In this document: in pieces, positions 1-8,948 of the stretch
How positions within the stretch are numbered: the stretch's first letter is position 1
Layout of the letters: every line of letters begins with the position of its first letter
Assembly: GCA_013375495.1 (NCBI GenBank)
Contig: JABXKC010000033.1
Coordinates: 1-42,981, forward strand
DNA from: Promethearchaeota archaeon
GTDB lineage: Archaea > Asgardarchaeota > Lokiarchaeia > Sigynarchaeales > SOKP01
Reading direction: 5' to 3'
DNA: 42,981 bases
Position numbers and translations under genes: made by a program
Notes under the pieces: model-generated
What the model was told of the DNA's origin: nothing
The model's database searches: none
The model's input: the letters and a program-made list of their open reading frames with translations, nothing else

Positions 1-187
1 TATAATCTTGTACTGGACTTGAACCTCCATTTGAAATCGGATCCCAATCTTTAGCTTGACCACCAGTACCAGTAGAAAATTCAATAAGAGCAGTTTGGGC
101 AACTACAGTCGGAATCATAGGAATTAAAGGAAATCCCATAACGCTAAGCATAACCACTATAAGAATATATTGGTTAATTTTTTTCAT
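1..187 (-). CDS. Solute-binding protein of a peptide-type ABC importer, N-terminal fragment
   Basis: The frame starts with ATG at 187 and runs off the left edge, giving 62 residues. Residues 1-31 look like a secretion signal: a KK start, a hydrophobic stretch and an alanine-rich end (TVVAQ). A mature part follows that includes GGQAKDWDPIS. Extracytoplasmic binding proteins of the peptide/nickel class often have such a D-P segment near the mature start. The gene is divergent from a full set of DppB/C/D/F-type genes, which supports a role as the receptor of that importer. Only the first tenth or so of a usual 500-700-residue receptor is visible, so the substrate cannot be guessed. The family call rests mainly on context. 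Confidence 0.6.
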   Translation of the reverse strand, partial: MKKINQYILIVVMLSVMGFPLIPMIPTVVAQTALIEFSTGTGGQAKDWDPISNGGSSPVQDY

Positions 188-393
188 TTTTTTTCTCTTT
201 TTATTAGTTTTATAAAATTCAAATTTTTTTATTAGATTTTTTTTAAGTATCATTGAATTTTCATCTATATAAACTTTAGATCTTGAAGGTAGTGAATTAC
301 TCACGTAAAATTTAAAATTACTTCCAAAACTATTAAAAAGTAAAGTAAACTTTTTTTGGTAACATTTTCATTATTAAACACTTAAATTGAAGA
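188..393. promoter_or_regulatory. Divergent promoter region of the peptide importer
   Basis: This AT-rich gap separates the outward-reading binding-protein gene and the importer operon, so it must hold both promoters. A TATA-like box (TATATAAA) lies at 266-273. A short dyad, TTAC-TCAC-GTAA, lies at 297-308 and could bind a regulator. No strong ribosome binding site precedes the ATG at 394. The promoter elements are guesses from AT-rich sequence. Confidence 0.35.
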
Positions 394-930
394 ATGGGAA
401 AGAAAACAGAGAATGTAGTCGAAAGTGGGAATATTTCTACTAAAGAGATTAACAAGGGACACATATCCATTAATTGGGGTCGCCAAGGTGGTGTTATTCT
501 TTTATATATCGTTGTTTTGATCGGTTTTTATGGAATAATTGCGAATATCATCATGATAGACGCTTATGGAAATTGGATTTCATATTTAGATCCAAGAATT
601 GACAGAAGATTTCTTATCTGGCCTTACACAACTTTTTTACAAACTTATTTTTTACCAATTCTTCTATTATTTCTAATTAGTTTTATATTAACATATAAGG
701 AAGATATCCCTTTGTATGGGATTAAAGCTTCACTCTGGTTAATACCTGCTATCATAATCGAGGGCTTCGTTTTCTATTGGATTATGTTTGGTCTTTCACT
801 CGAACCTTTTTTGTTGCAATTTGGTAGAGGAGAGGGGTATTTAAATATTCTAATTTTGTTTTTGATTAGTATGACTGGTTCCTTTAGTGGTATGAAAGTA
901 AAACAATTGCTAAGTAGAAGAAAAAACTAG
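394..930 (+). CDS. Small polytopic membrane protein of unknown function, importer operon
   Basis: This protein of 178 residues has a polar N-terminus of about 30 residues and then four likely membrane spans, near residues 33-55, 82-102, 110-132 and 148-165. It ends in a basic tail (KQLLSRRKN). I do not recognise a family. It is the first gene of the importer operon, 52 bases before the first permease. A linked role such as an accessory subunit is plausible but unproven. Its hydrophobic style resembles the membrane domains fused to the two ATPases downstream. Confidence 0.6.
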   Translation: MGKKTENVVESGNISTKEINKGHISINWGRQGGVILLYIVVLIGFYGIIANIIMIDAYGNWISYLDPRIDRRFLIWPYTTFLQTYFLPILLLFLISFILTYKEDIPLYGIKASLWLIPAIIIEGFVFYWIMFGLSLEPFLLQFGRGEGYLNILILFLISMTGSFSGMKVKQLLSRRKN

Positions 931-982
931 ATTTAATAGGATTAATTAGTTTAAGAAAAGCAACTATAGAAAGGATGGAAAA

Positions 983-2278
983 ATGGCTCGAAAACAAACT
1001 AATATGATAAAATATATCATAAAACGAATTTTATTTATGTTTCCTATGCTTTTAGCTGTTTTAATCGTCACTTTTTTGTTATCTCAAATGATGATGGCAG
1101 ACCCTAGTATGAGTTTATTAAATATTGGAATGGATGAGCTTACACTCCAAAGAGAGTTGGATAGATTGGGGTTTACAGACCCAGTACATATTAAACTTTG
1201 GAAATATTTGGTAAATTTCTTCTCTGGCGATTGGGGTGTTTCTTATGTAGTTATGCAAGGAACTCCTGTATTGGACATGATTGTCAAGATTTGGCCTAAA
1301 ACAATCGAATTAGTGTTACTCCCCATAATAATAGCACCTATTATTGCTGTCAAGCTTGGAGTTACATCCGTAAAGCATAAAGATAAAAATAAGGATATAA
1401 TTATACGGTTTGTCGCGATTATTGGAGCAGGTTTCCCAGTATTTTTTATTGCAAAAGTATTACAAATGGTTTTTTTCAACCTTAGAATTGTTACTTATGA
1501 CGATATAAATCTACCACTTATGTACTCAAATTCGCCGCAGTACTTAGGTTATACAACAGCAGCTATCGTTCCGCCGCCCCCATTATTCACGCTAAGTTAT
1601 TTAGCCATGTTGGTATTTCTGATCATTGGTATTGTTCTAGTATATAAAGGAGCTGTTTCATTAAAAAAGAAAGCTATGCCACTTATGGAGAAAAAAATTA
1701 AGTCTAAGCGGACAAAATATTTAATTTGGGGGGGATCATTAATAGCAATTTGCTCAATTCTACTTATAATCTCAACTTCTTTTTTATATATGTATTCATA
1801 TGGTACGGGATTTAGAATAATTGATGCCATATTATATAATGATCAACATCATTTATGGGATACAATAAATCATCTATTTATCCCAGTTATATGCATGGTA
1901 TTTGTATCCTTGGCTCCAATTACTAGACAGACGCGTTCAAGTATGTTAGATGTTATTGATCAAGACTATATTCGAACGGCTCGTGCTAAAGGTGTTGAAG
2001 AAAAAACAGTCCTGAACAAGCACGCTCTTCGAAATTCTTTATTACCAACTAGTACTCTCATCATAGGAAATACAACTGCTGCTTTACTTGGATCGCTTTT
2101 TATAGAAATTAGTTTTAACTACACTGGTCTGGGATATTATATGGTTCGTTCTGTATTCATGGGTGACTATTTTGTGATACAAGGGATACTAGTATTTTCA
2201 ACTATTATAATACTTATTGGTACACTCCTTACAGATGTGATGTATACAATTATAGATCCAAGAGTTTCTTATAATTAA
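983..2278 (+). CDS. ABC peptide-type importer permease, DppB/OppB family
   Basis: This 431-residue protein begins with the typical N-terminal span of DppB-type permeases (YIIKRILFMFPMLLAVLIV). Near the C-terminus it carries the EAA-like loop that docks the ATPase (DVIDQDYIRTARAKGVEEK, then LNKHALRNSLLP). It ends like the family, with DPRVSYN. It is about 100 residues longer than common DppB proteins because of an extra middle region, around residues 150-290, that includes two additional hydrophobic segments. A GGATG-type ribosome binding site precedes ATG 983, and M8 (1004) is a possible later start. The DppC-type partner follows 22 bases later. Confidence 0.93.
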   Translation: MARKQTNMIKYIIKRILFMFPMLLAVLIVTFLLSQMMMADPSMSLLNIGMDELTLQRELDRLGFTDPVHIKLWKYLVNFFSGDWGVSYVVMQGTPVLDMIVKIWPKTIELVLLPIIIAPIIAVKLGVTSVKHKDKNKDIIIRFVAIIGAGFPVFFIAKVLQMVFFNLRIVTYDDINLPLMYSNSPQYLGYTTAAIVPPPPLFTLSYLAMLVFLIIGIVLVYKGAVSLKKKAMPLMEKKIKSKRTKYLIWGGSLIAICSILLIISTSFLYMYSYGTGFRIIDAILYNDQHHLWDTINHLFIPVICMVFVSLAPITRQTRSSMLDVIDQDYIRTARAKGVEEKTVLNKHALRNSLLPTSTLIIGNTTAALLGSLFIEISFNYTGLGYYMVRSVFMGDYFVIQGILVFSTIIILIGTLLTDVMYTIIDPRVSYN

Positions 2279-2300
2279 ACATCAAAAAAATGGGAATGTT

Positions 2301-3293
2301 ATGATACATGTAAAAAAGATTGAAATAAAAGATATAGAAGTTAAGCTAAACCGTAAAGCAATGATCAAAAAATATCTAAAATTCCTACTAATTCCTGGAT
2401 GGCGAGACCCTGACATTACAGCCCAAGAATATGAAATTGAAAAAATAAAATCAAAAAGGAGGCTATTTCGACGATTTCTAACACCTTTAACAATAATAGG
2501 AATTATATTGGTTTTATTTTGTGTCGTGCTTGGAGTATTTGCACCCTGGCTAACAACAATTCCGTTACAGGAAGTTACATTACCCTATTATCCTTCAGGA
2601 GTACTTCCTTTCGAACCACCTTCTCCAGATCATCCATTAGGGACAACTAAATATGGATACGATATTCTCGCGAGAATAATATGGGGTGCTAGGACGACAC
2701 TGTCAATGGCATTAGTCCCTGTAATAATAGCTCAAGTGGGAGGTCTTGTTTTTGGTACAATTTCTGCCTATTTTGGAGGTTTGGTTGATAGTATAATTAT
2801 GCGTGTAGTGGATTTAATGTTTGTTTTTCCAATGATGATTCTTGTGATAGTCATTGCCCCTATGTTAGGTACTGAATTATTCACTACACTTACATTGTAT
2901 GGATTATTATTTATACCCTTTTATACCCGATTTATGAGATCAACGGTACTCCAAGTAAAACAAATGGTGTACGTAAAGGCAGCTAAGACTGGCGGAGCAA
3001 AAAAATTTAAAGTAATGTTTAAACATATCGTACCAAATGCGCTCTCCCCAATGATAATTCGCTTTTTTGGGGGTATTGCACGAACGATACTAGGAATAGC
3101 AAGCTTAGCGTGGCTTGGTTTGGTTGATCAGACTGTAGCCAATTGGGGAACAGATATAAATTGGGCTCAAGATCAATTTACTGCGTTTATGGCCGCTGTT
3201 TGGCCAGGATTTTTCATAGGGATTGCCACCATAGGATTTATGCTATTAGGAGATGGAATGAGAGATGCTTTAGATCCACGTCTACATATATAA
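2301..3293 (+). CDS. ABC peptide-type importer permease, DppC/OppC family
   Basis: This 330-residue protein has a cytoplasmic N-terminal tail of about 60 residues. The first span follows, then an extracellular loop with the family motif DHPLGTTKYGYDILARIIWG and about five more spans. The EAA loop is clear (VKAAKTGGAKKFKVMFKHIV, then PNALSP), and the end DALDPRLHI is typical. It pairs with the DppB-type protein upstream to form the membrane channel and is translated from the same message. Confidence 0.94.
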   Translation: MIHVKKIEIKDIEVKLNRKAMIKKYLKFLLIPGWRDPDITAQEYEIEKIKSKRRLFRRFLTPLTIIGIILVLFCVVLGVFAPWLTTIPLQEVTLPYYPSGVLPFEPPSPDHPLGTTKYGYDILARIIWGARTTLSMALVPVIIAQVGGLVFGTISAYFGGLVDSIIMRVVDLMFVFPMMILVIVIAPMLGTELFTTLTLYGLLFIPFYTRFMRSTVLQVKQMVYVKAAKTGGAKKFKVMFKHIVPNALSPMIIRFFGGIARTILGIASLAWLGLVDQTVANWGTDINWAQDQFTAFMAAVWPGFFIGIATIGFMLLGDGMRDALDPRLHI

Positions 3294-3370
3294 TGATGTA
3301 TAAAAACATAGTTAGGAAAATAAGGAGATGATTTAATATACTACTACAAGTTTACCAACCAAATATCGTA

Positions 3371-5314
3371 ATGGCTTTTATTGAGGACATAATAGCGGCT
3401 TTACTCTTGTTTTTAATAGTTAATAGATTGAATAACTGGCTTTCGGAAGAGCATCAAATTCCGAAAAAAGTGAATATGAAAAATAATGTTATAAGTGTTC
3501 TCATAGTTTTTGGAATATCACTAGGAATACGCCTCCCGCTTGAAAATTTAGGATATTATTTTGAATTTATTGTAATTTTGAATAACCAACCATTACATTT
3601 TGCTATAATGGCAACAATTTTCTTCCCTTTCCAACACATTTTTGGGAGAGGAAGTTTTAATTCTACAAAAGAGATCGAACCTAATCTTAAAGAAACCATA
3701 AAAAATCACCACGAAATTGGAGAAAAACCACTTTCTAAGAGTAAGCTATTCAAAAAGTTGCTAGTACTATTTGTAATTTTAACATGGGTTGTGGCTATAG
3801 TATATACGTCCTTTGGACTGCTTGGGATTGAAATTCAAATTTTCGACTTAAGAGAAGCAGATATATTCCACTTAGGGTTAATTTGGGCTATAATAATGGT
3901 ATTTATCCTTGGAGCTCTCACTTCAATACTAAATAGAACTCTCTCGATTGATATCAGACTTCCAAAGGAGGTACTTAGAAATAGTCAAATAATTGGAAGT
4001 GCTGCTTCTTTAGGAGTGTGGACGATTCAACTCATTATTTTTGAGATGTATTTATCCAGATTACTTGGGATTTGGCCATATGAACAAGATATTCGGATCT
4101 TAATTGGGGTGGTTAGTGGTGTTTATGTTTTAGTTTTTTATCTATTCACAAAAAAGGTATTTTTACCTAAAGCGCATGAAAAAAGCAAGTTGAAGATTCA
4201 GGATGGAATAGATATAGATAGGACGGCCGATTCTGAATATCTAGAAGGCGAAAAAGTAATTTTAAATGTGAAAAATCTCACTACCTATTTTTATACGGAA
4301 GAAGGAATTGTTCGTGCTGTAGAGGGGGTTTCTTTTAAAATCCTTGAAGGAGAGGTAGTAGGTCTTGTTGGTGAAACTGGTTGTGGAAAATCTGTTACTG
4401 CTTTATCAATTCTTCAATTAGTTCGTCCACCTGGAAAAATCATGAAAGGAGAAGTTTTCTTTAAAGGCAAAGACCTACTGCAGGAATCCGAAAAAATACT
4501 TGAATACCGAGGAAAAGAGATTACTATGATTTTTCAAGATCCTCTTAATTCCATTAATCCCGTTTTTAAAGTAGGAGATCAGATTGCTGAAGTATATCTT
4601 CTTCACATGGAAAAAGAATTACTAATGGAAACCATTAATCAGCCAGAAAAAAGTATATATAGTATAGCTAGAGATTGGAGCGAAAACCTTTTAAGAGAAT
4701 TAAATATTCCTGCTCCAGAGCAAATAATTGATAGATACCCCCATGAATTAAGCGGTGGAATGCGGCAGAGGATTCAGATTGCAATGGGTTTAGCTTGTAG
4801 TCCTAAACTTCTAATAGCAGACGAACCAACAACCGCTTTAGATGTCACTGTTCAAAACCAAATTCTAAAATTAATGAAAGATCTTAAAAAAAAATACAAC
4901 ACTTCAATTCTATTTATCACTCACGATTTAAGTATTATTTCAAAAATGTGTGATCGAGTTGCTGTTATGTATAGTGGATTTATCGTTGAATATGGAAAGA
5001 TTCAAAAATTATTTTCGAAGCCTTACCATCCCTATACCAAGGGACTTATAAGTTCCGTGCCCGTAGTAGGCAAAAAAAGGCACCGACTTGAGATTATAAC
5101 AGGATTAGTCCCTAATCTAATCTATCCCCCCAAAGGCTGCAGATTTCACCCTCGATGTAAGTATTGCTTTGAACCCTGCGATTTAGAGCAACCAAAAAGC
5201 ATAGAGGTTGAACCAAATTATTATGTAGCATGTTATCTTTACGATCCAGCTTACAAAGATAAAGCTGAGATTTCTATTAATAAAGTTCAAGAAGAAGGTG
5301 TGACGAAAAACTAA
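3371..5314 (+). CDS. Membrane domain fused to DppD-type ABC ATPase
   Basis: This is a 647-residue protein with two parts. Residues 1-265 hold about six hydrophobic spans of no family I recognise. From about residue 296 it is a DppD/OppD-type ATPase: Walker A GETGCGKS at 334-341, Q-loop FQDPLNSINP, signature LSGGMRQR at 460-467, Walker B LLIADEP at 480-486, and the switch His in ITHDLS. The C-terminal oligopeptide domain has the cysteine pattern GCRFHPRCKYCFEPCDLEQP, seen in DppD-type proteins that carry an iron-sulfur cluster. Normal DppD proteins are about 330 residues with no membrane part. ATG 3371 has no ribosome binding site. A good AAGGAG at 3322-3327 lies 10 bases before an in-frame ATA at 3338, which may be the true start. 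Confidence 0.93.
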   Translation: MAFIEDIIAALLLFLIVNRLNNWLSEEHQIPKKVNMKNNVISVLIVFGISLGIRLPLENLGYYFEFIVILNNQPLHFAIMATIFFPFQHIFGRGSFNSTKEIEPNLKETIKNHHEIGEKPLSKSKLFKKLLVLFVILTWVVAIVYTSFGLLGIEIQIFDLREADIFHLGLIWAIIMVFILGALTSILNRTLSIDIRLPKEVLRNSQIIGSAASLGVWTIQLIIFEMYLSRLLGIWPYEQDIRILIGVVSGVYVLVFYLFTKKVFLPKAHEKSKLKIQDGIDIDRTADSEYLEGEKVILNVKNLTTYFYTEEGIVRAVEGVSFKILEGEVVGLVGETGCGKSVTALSILQLVRPPGKIMKGEVFFKGKDLLQESEKILEYRGKEITMIFQDPLNSINPVFKVGDQIAEVYLLHMEKELLMETINQPEKSIYSIARDWSENLLRELNIPAPEQIIDRYPHELSGGMRQRIQIAMGLACSPKLLIADEPTTALDVTVQNQILKLMKDLKKKYNTSILFITHDLSIISKMCDRVAVMYSGFIVEYGKIQKLFSKPYHPYTKGLISSVPVVGKKRHRLEIITGLVPNLIYPPKGCRFHPRCKYCFEPCDLEQPKSIEVEPNYYVACYLYDPAYKDKAEISINKVQEEGVTKN

Positions 5315-5338
5315 TAAATTAAAACCTAATAGGAAAAT

Positions 5339-7048
5339 ATGATGATTTTACAAATTAGCTTTCTCGGTTTATCAACTTTTATCATTTTTTATGAGTCTAT
5401 AGTTTTATTGATAGGATTTTTTTTTATGGCTAGGTATGCAAAGAAGAGCCAATGGAATAATCCCTACAAATATGCTATATTTATCAACATTATTTGGTTT
5501 ATAATAATTTCGTTTTTTGAAATATTTATTTACCCACTATTTGGTATTAATATTTTCATCGATTTACTTGTAGTTATTTTGAACATTTTCGTTGGAAGCA
5601 TTATAGCTAAAAATTTCTTCAAGATTAATTTGAAAGAAACGCTGATTTTAACAATTATTACCCAAATAATATTGTTTGCTGTTAAAATAATTCTGATTGA
5701 AATTCCTCTAATTATCGCAATATTTCTAATTGATCTTAAAATATTGGAGGGTTCAAAACTAACTTTTGTTTTTTCTTTTATCGTTATTGTAGCGATTATG
5801 AGTTTTCTAGTGAATTGGGGTGACAAAATTCAATTAGTTGAAAGGATAAACGTAATACTGTTATTGAGCGTATTACCGGGAATCATTACAATAGTTATGG
5901 CATTCACTACACTTATACATGAGTTTTACGACAATATCGGTGTCATCTTAATCCTAGCGTTTACATTTTCAATAGCAACATCTTTAGTTTTAAAAAAAAT
6001 AGCATACGCAAATATAAAGTACGGGGAATTGAGAGATTTAGTTGTTTTCAAAAAAGGAGAACACTTATTAACCGTAAAAGAGCTTAAAGTATACTATCCT
6101 CTACTGGCGGGGATGCTTAAAAGAGAAGTAGGAGCCGTAAAAGCAGTTAATGGTGTGTCATTCGAAATAAAGACGGGAGAAACTTTCGGTTTAGTAGGAG
6201 AAAGTGGGTGTGGTAAAACCACGATAGCTAATGCAATTTTGGGCTTAGTAGAAAAAACTGATGGTGATATAATATTTCATAATGAGCCAATTCCAGATGA
6301 ATTTTCAGGATATTTAAGACAAAAGATACAAATAGTGTTTCAAGATCCTGATGCATCCCTGAACCCTCGATTTAAAGTCGTAGATATTATCGCAGAACCT
6401 TTAAAAAATATAATGGGTATCACTGATAAGAACCAAATCAGAAAACATGTTCTGAAATTATTAGAGCAGGTCTCGTTAAAGCGGGAACATATGGATCGGT
6501 ATCCACACGAGTTTTCTGGTGGACAAAAACAGAGAATTATCATTGCTCGAGCATTAGCATGTAACCCTGAGTTAATCATTTTGGACGAGCCTACATCTGC
6601 TCTTGATGTGTCTGTACAAGCCCAAATCCTCAACCTTCTTAAAGATTTACAAGAAACATACGGTTACGGATTTTTATTCATCACTCATAATCTTGCTGTT
6701 GTAAATCACATTGCTGATCGTATCGGAGTTATGTATTTAGGGAAAATTGTAGAACTTGGTTTAACCGAGCAGATATTTTTTAATCCAACCCATCCTTACA
6801 CTCAAGCCCTTTTAGCATCACGATCTGAAATTGATCCAGAAAATCAAGAAATTAGTTTTGTTATTTCAGGAGAGGTTCCAAGTCCGATTGACCCTCCCCC
6901 AGGGTGTACATTTAACCCAAGATGTGTTTCTGACGTTCGTACCGCAGAATGTGAAGTGGATTTACCACATAAGATAAAAATAGAAGAAGATCATTATATT
7001 TGGTGTATTAACCCCCCTGTAGGTTTTACGCCTCCTACTGAGGATTAG
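5339..7048 (+). CDS. Membrane domain fused to DppF-type ABC ATPase
   Basis: This 569-residue protein begins with about seven hydrophobic spans (residues 3-220). From residue 242 it is a DppF/OppF-type ATPase. Walker A GESGCGKT is at 287-294, the Q-loop is FQDPDASLNP, the signature FSGGQKQR (392-399) has Phe in place of the usual Leu, and Walker B LIILDEP is at 412-418. The switch segment is ITHNLA, with Asn where Asp is usual after the His. The C-terminal oligopeptide domain has GCTFNPRC and a late WC. It follows the DppD-type gene by 24 bases and should form the second ATPase of the importer. The membrane part does not obviously resemble that of the DppD-type fusion in sequence. Confidence 0.93.
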   Translation: MMILQISFLGLSTFIIFYESIVLLIGFFFMARYAKKSQWNNPYKYAIFINIIWFIIISFFEIFIYPLFGINIFIDLLVVILNIFVGSIIAKNFFKINLKETLILTIITQIILFAVKIILIEIPLIIAIFLIDLKILEGSKLTFVFSFIVIVAIMSFLVNWGDKIQLVERINVILLLSVLPGIITIVMAFTTLIHEFYDNIGVILILAFTFSIATSLVLKKIAYANIKYGELRDLVVFKKGEHLLTVKELKVYYPLLAGMLKREVGAVKAVNGVSFEIKTGETFGLVGESGCGKTTIANAILGLVEKTDGDIIFHNEPIPDEFSGYLRQKIQIVFQDPDASLNPRFKVVDIIAEPLKNIMGITDKNQIRKHVLKLLEQVSLKREHMDRYPHEFSGGQKQRIIIARALACNPELIILDEPTSALDVSVQAQILNLLKDLQETYGYGFLFITHNLAVVNHIADRIGVMYLGKIVELGLTEQIFFNPTHPYTQALLASRSEIDPENQEISFVISGEVPSPIDPPPGCTFNPRCVSDVRTAECEVDLPHKIKIEEDHYIWCINPPVGFTPPTED

Positions 7049-7144
7049 GATAATACATGAAATAAATTCAAATAAAGCAAAATCTAAAGCATAAAGCTCT
7101 AATTTCAAATTATTATTTTATTCCAAAAAAAAAGAGGGTTCTTA

Positions 7145-8806
7145 ATGAAAATTGTAAAGGGATTTCAGGCAGATTTAGAGAATAATTATCAACTTAATGT
7201 TATAAATCTTATGAAGCATGCCATTAGGAATTATAGAAGGCAGGAAATAGTGAGTAGGAACCCCGAAGGGAAATTATTTCGATATACTTATTCGGATGCT
7301 TATAAGAGAATGCAAAAACTTGCAAATTCATTAGAATCAATCGGAATCAAAGTTGGTGATAGGGTAGGTGTCATAGTGTGGAATACTTATCAACATTTTG
7401 AGATATATTTTGGCTTACCTGGTATAGGTGCTGTAATGGTGACTCTGAACTTAAAACTTGCTCCACAAGATTTAGCGTATGTAATTAATCATTCAGGGCT
7501 AAAGTGGATTATTTTAGACGAAGATTTGATTCAGATAGTTGAATCTGTTGTCCCTTTCTGTGAAAAATTGATAGGTTACATAATTATTTCTGAAAAAGAT
7601 CAAAAAGAAATAAAGACAACCCTCAAACCTATTTACTCTTACGAAGATTTATTGAGAAAAGCATTACCTAATTACGATTGGCCGAATTTAGATGAAAATT
7701 CAGCTTATGCGGCTTGTTATACGACTGGAACTACGGGAAAACCTAAAGGAGTTTATTATTCTCATAGAAATGTATATTTACAAGCGATAATGTTTGCAGC
7801 GCATTTTTCAATGAGCGTTAATGATGTAATATTTCAGTTGGTGCCAATGTACCATGTCCTCGGATGGTCTAAACCTCTAGCCGCATCGTATATCGGGGCA
7901 AAATTAATTTTTTCTGGTAATTGGAATCTAAACGATCTCGAAGAACTCACAAATATCTTTGTTAAAGAAAGGGTTACTGTGTCTGCTGCCGTTCCTGCAG
8001 TATTCATGGCAATGTTAGAAATAATTAGGAAAATGAAAGAAAAACCAGACCTAACCGGTGCTCGTTTAATTTGTGGAGGTTCAGAACCCCCTATTGCATT
8101 AATGCGTGGTTTTTGGGACGAGACACATGCTGAAATAATTCATTCGTACGGTTCTACTGAGCTAATGGCAATTACAACACTAAATACTTTTAAACCTTGG
8201 CTCGAAAAAGAGTTATCTGAAGAAGAACTTTGGAATCTGAAGAAAAAGCAAGGTATTATTGTTTCAGGATTAGATATTAAGATTGTAGATAAAAACGGAA
8301 TAGAACTCCCTCACGATGGGATATCCTCTGGAGAGATTCTAGTAAAAGGTCCTTGGGTTACTGAGAGTTATTACAATGCTCCTCAAACTAAAGATAGTTT
8401 CACAGAAAGGGGCTATTTTAAGACAGGTGACGCAGGATGTCTTGATTTGGAAGGTTACCTTAAGATAACCGATAGAATAAAGGATGTAATCAAAAGTGGT
8501 GGCGAGTGGATTAGTTCAATAGATATGGAGAACTCATTAATGTCGCACCCTAGTATTATTGAAGCTGCTGTAATTGGAATATCACACCCTAAATGGGATG
8601 AACGACCGTTAGTTTTGATAGTATTACGTGAAGAATATAAATCCACTACCAAAGAAGAAATCCGTGAACATCTTTCAAAATCTTTTGCAAAATGGCAGTT
8701 ACCTGAAGATATACTATTTGTTGATAAAATCCCTAGAACGAGTGTAGGAAAACTTGATAAAAAAGTCTTAAGAATAGAATATCGAGATTTCTATACTAAA
8801 AATTGA
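7145..8806 (+). CDS. AMP-forming acyl-CoA synthetase (fatty acid type)
   Basis: This 553-residue enzyme should activate a carboxylic acid to its CoA thioester with ATP. The phosphate-binding loop YTTGTTGKPKG is at residues 192-202, followed by SHRN. The adenine motif is HSYGSTEL, the hinge region is YFKTGDAGCLDLEGYLKITD, and the C-terminal catalytic Lys lies in RTSVGKLDKK. Length and motifs fit the medium/long-chain subgroup, but the chain length cannot be read from sequence. A GAGGG precedes ATG 7145. It heads a run of acyl-CoA genes on the same strand and probably feeds the dehydrogenase at 11150. Confidence 0.92.
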   Translation: MKIVKGFQADLENNYQLNVINLMKHAIRNYRRQEIVSRNPEGKLFRYTYSDAYKRMQKLANSLESIGIKVGDRVGVIVWNTYQHFEIYFGLPGIGAVMVTLNLKLAPQDLAYVINHSGLKWIILDEDLIQIVESVVPFCEKLIGYIIISEKDQKEIKTTLKPIYSYEDLLRKALPNYDWPNLDENSAYAACYTTGTTGKPKGVYYSHRNVYLQAIMFAAHFSMSVNDVIFQLVPMYHVLGWSKPLAASYIGAKLIFSGNWNLNDLEELTNIFVKERVTVSAAVPAVFMAMLEIIRKMKEKPDLTGARLICGGSEPPIALMRGFWDETHAEIIHSYGSTELMAITTLNTFKPWLEKELSEEELWNLKKKQGIIVSGLDIKIVDKNGIELPHDGISSGEILVKGPWVTESYYNAPQTKDSFTERGYFKTGDAGCLDLEGYLKITDRIKDVIKSGGEWISSIDMENSLMSHPSIIEAAVIGISHPKWDERPLVLIVLREEYKSTTKEEIREHLSKSFAKWQLPEDILFVDKIPRTSVGKLDKKVLRIEYRDFYTKN

Positions 8807-8948
8807 GGACCCAAATTCTTCAAAGGATAGTAAAATCATTTAAAATTAGAGATAAACACCTAAACGGAGAAATTCTTAAGTTATTAAATATTCTTAAGGA
8901 ATATTCATTTGTTTATTTTAATTTAAGTTCAAGAAATGATGGACAATT

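Noticed and set aside
297..308. TTAC-TCAC-GTAA dyad as a defined operator
   Set aside because: Four-base arms are too short to stand out in an AT-rich promoter, so I kept it only as a note in the promoter entry.
1243..1830. Two - strand frames inside the DppB-type gene
   Set aside because: They are antisense shadows of a gene with a clear family match, and they have no ribosome binding site.
3143..3331. A 62-codon + strand frame overlapping the end of the DppC-type gene
   Set aside because: It lies in another frame inside a strong permease gene and its product resembles nothing.
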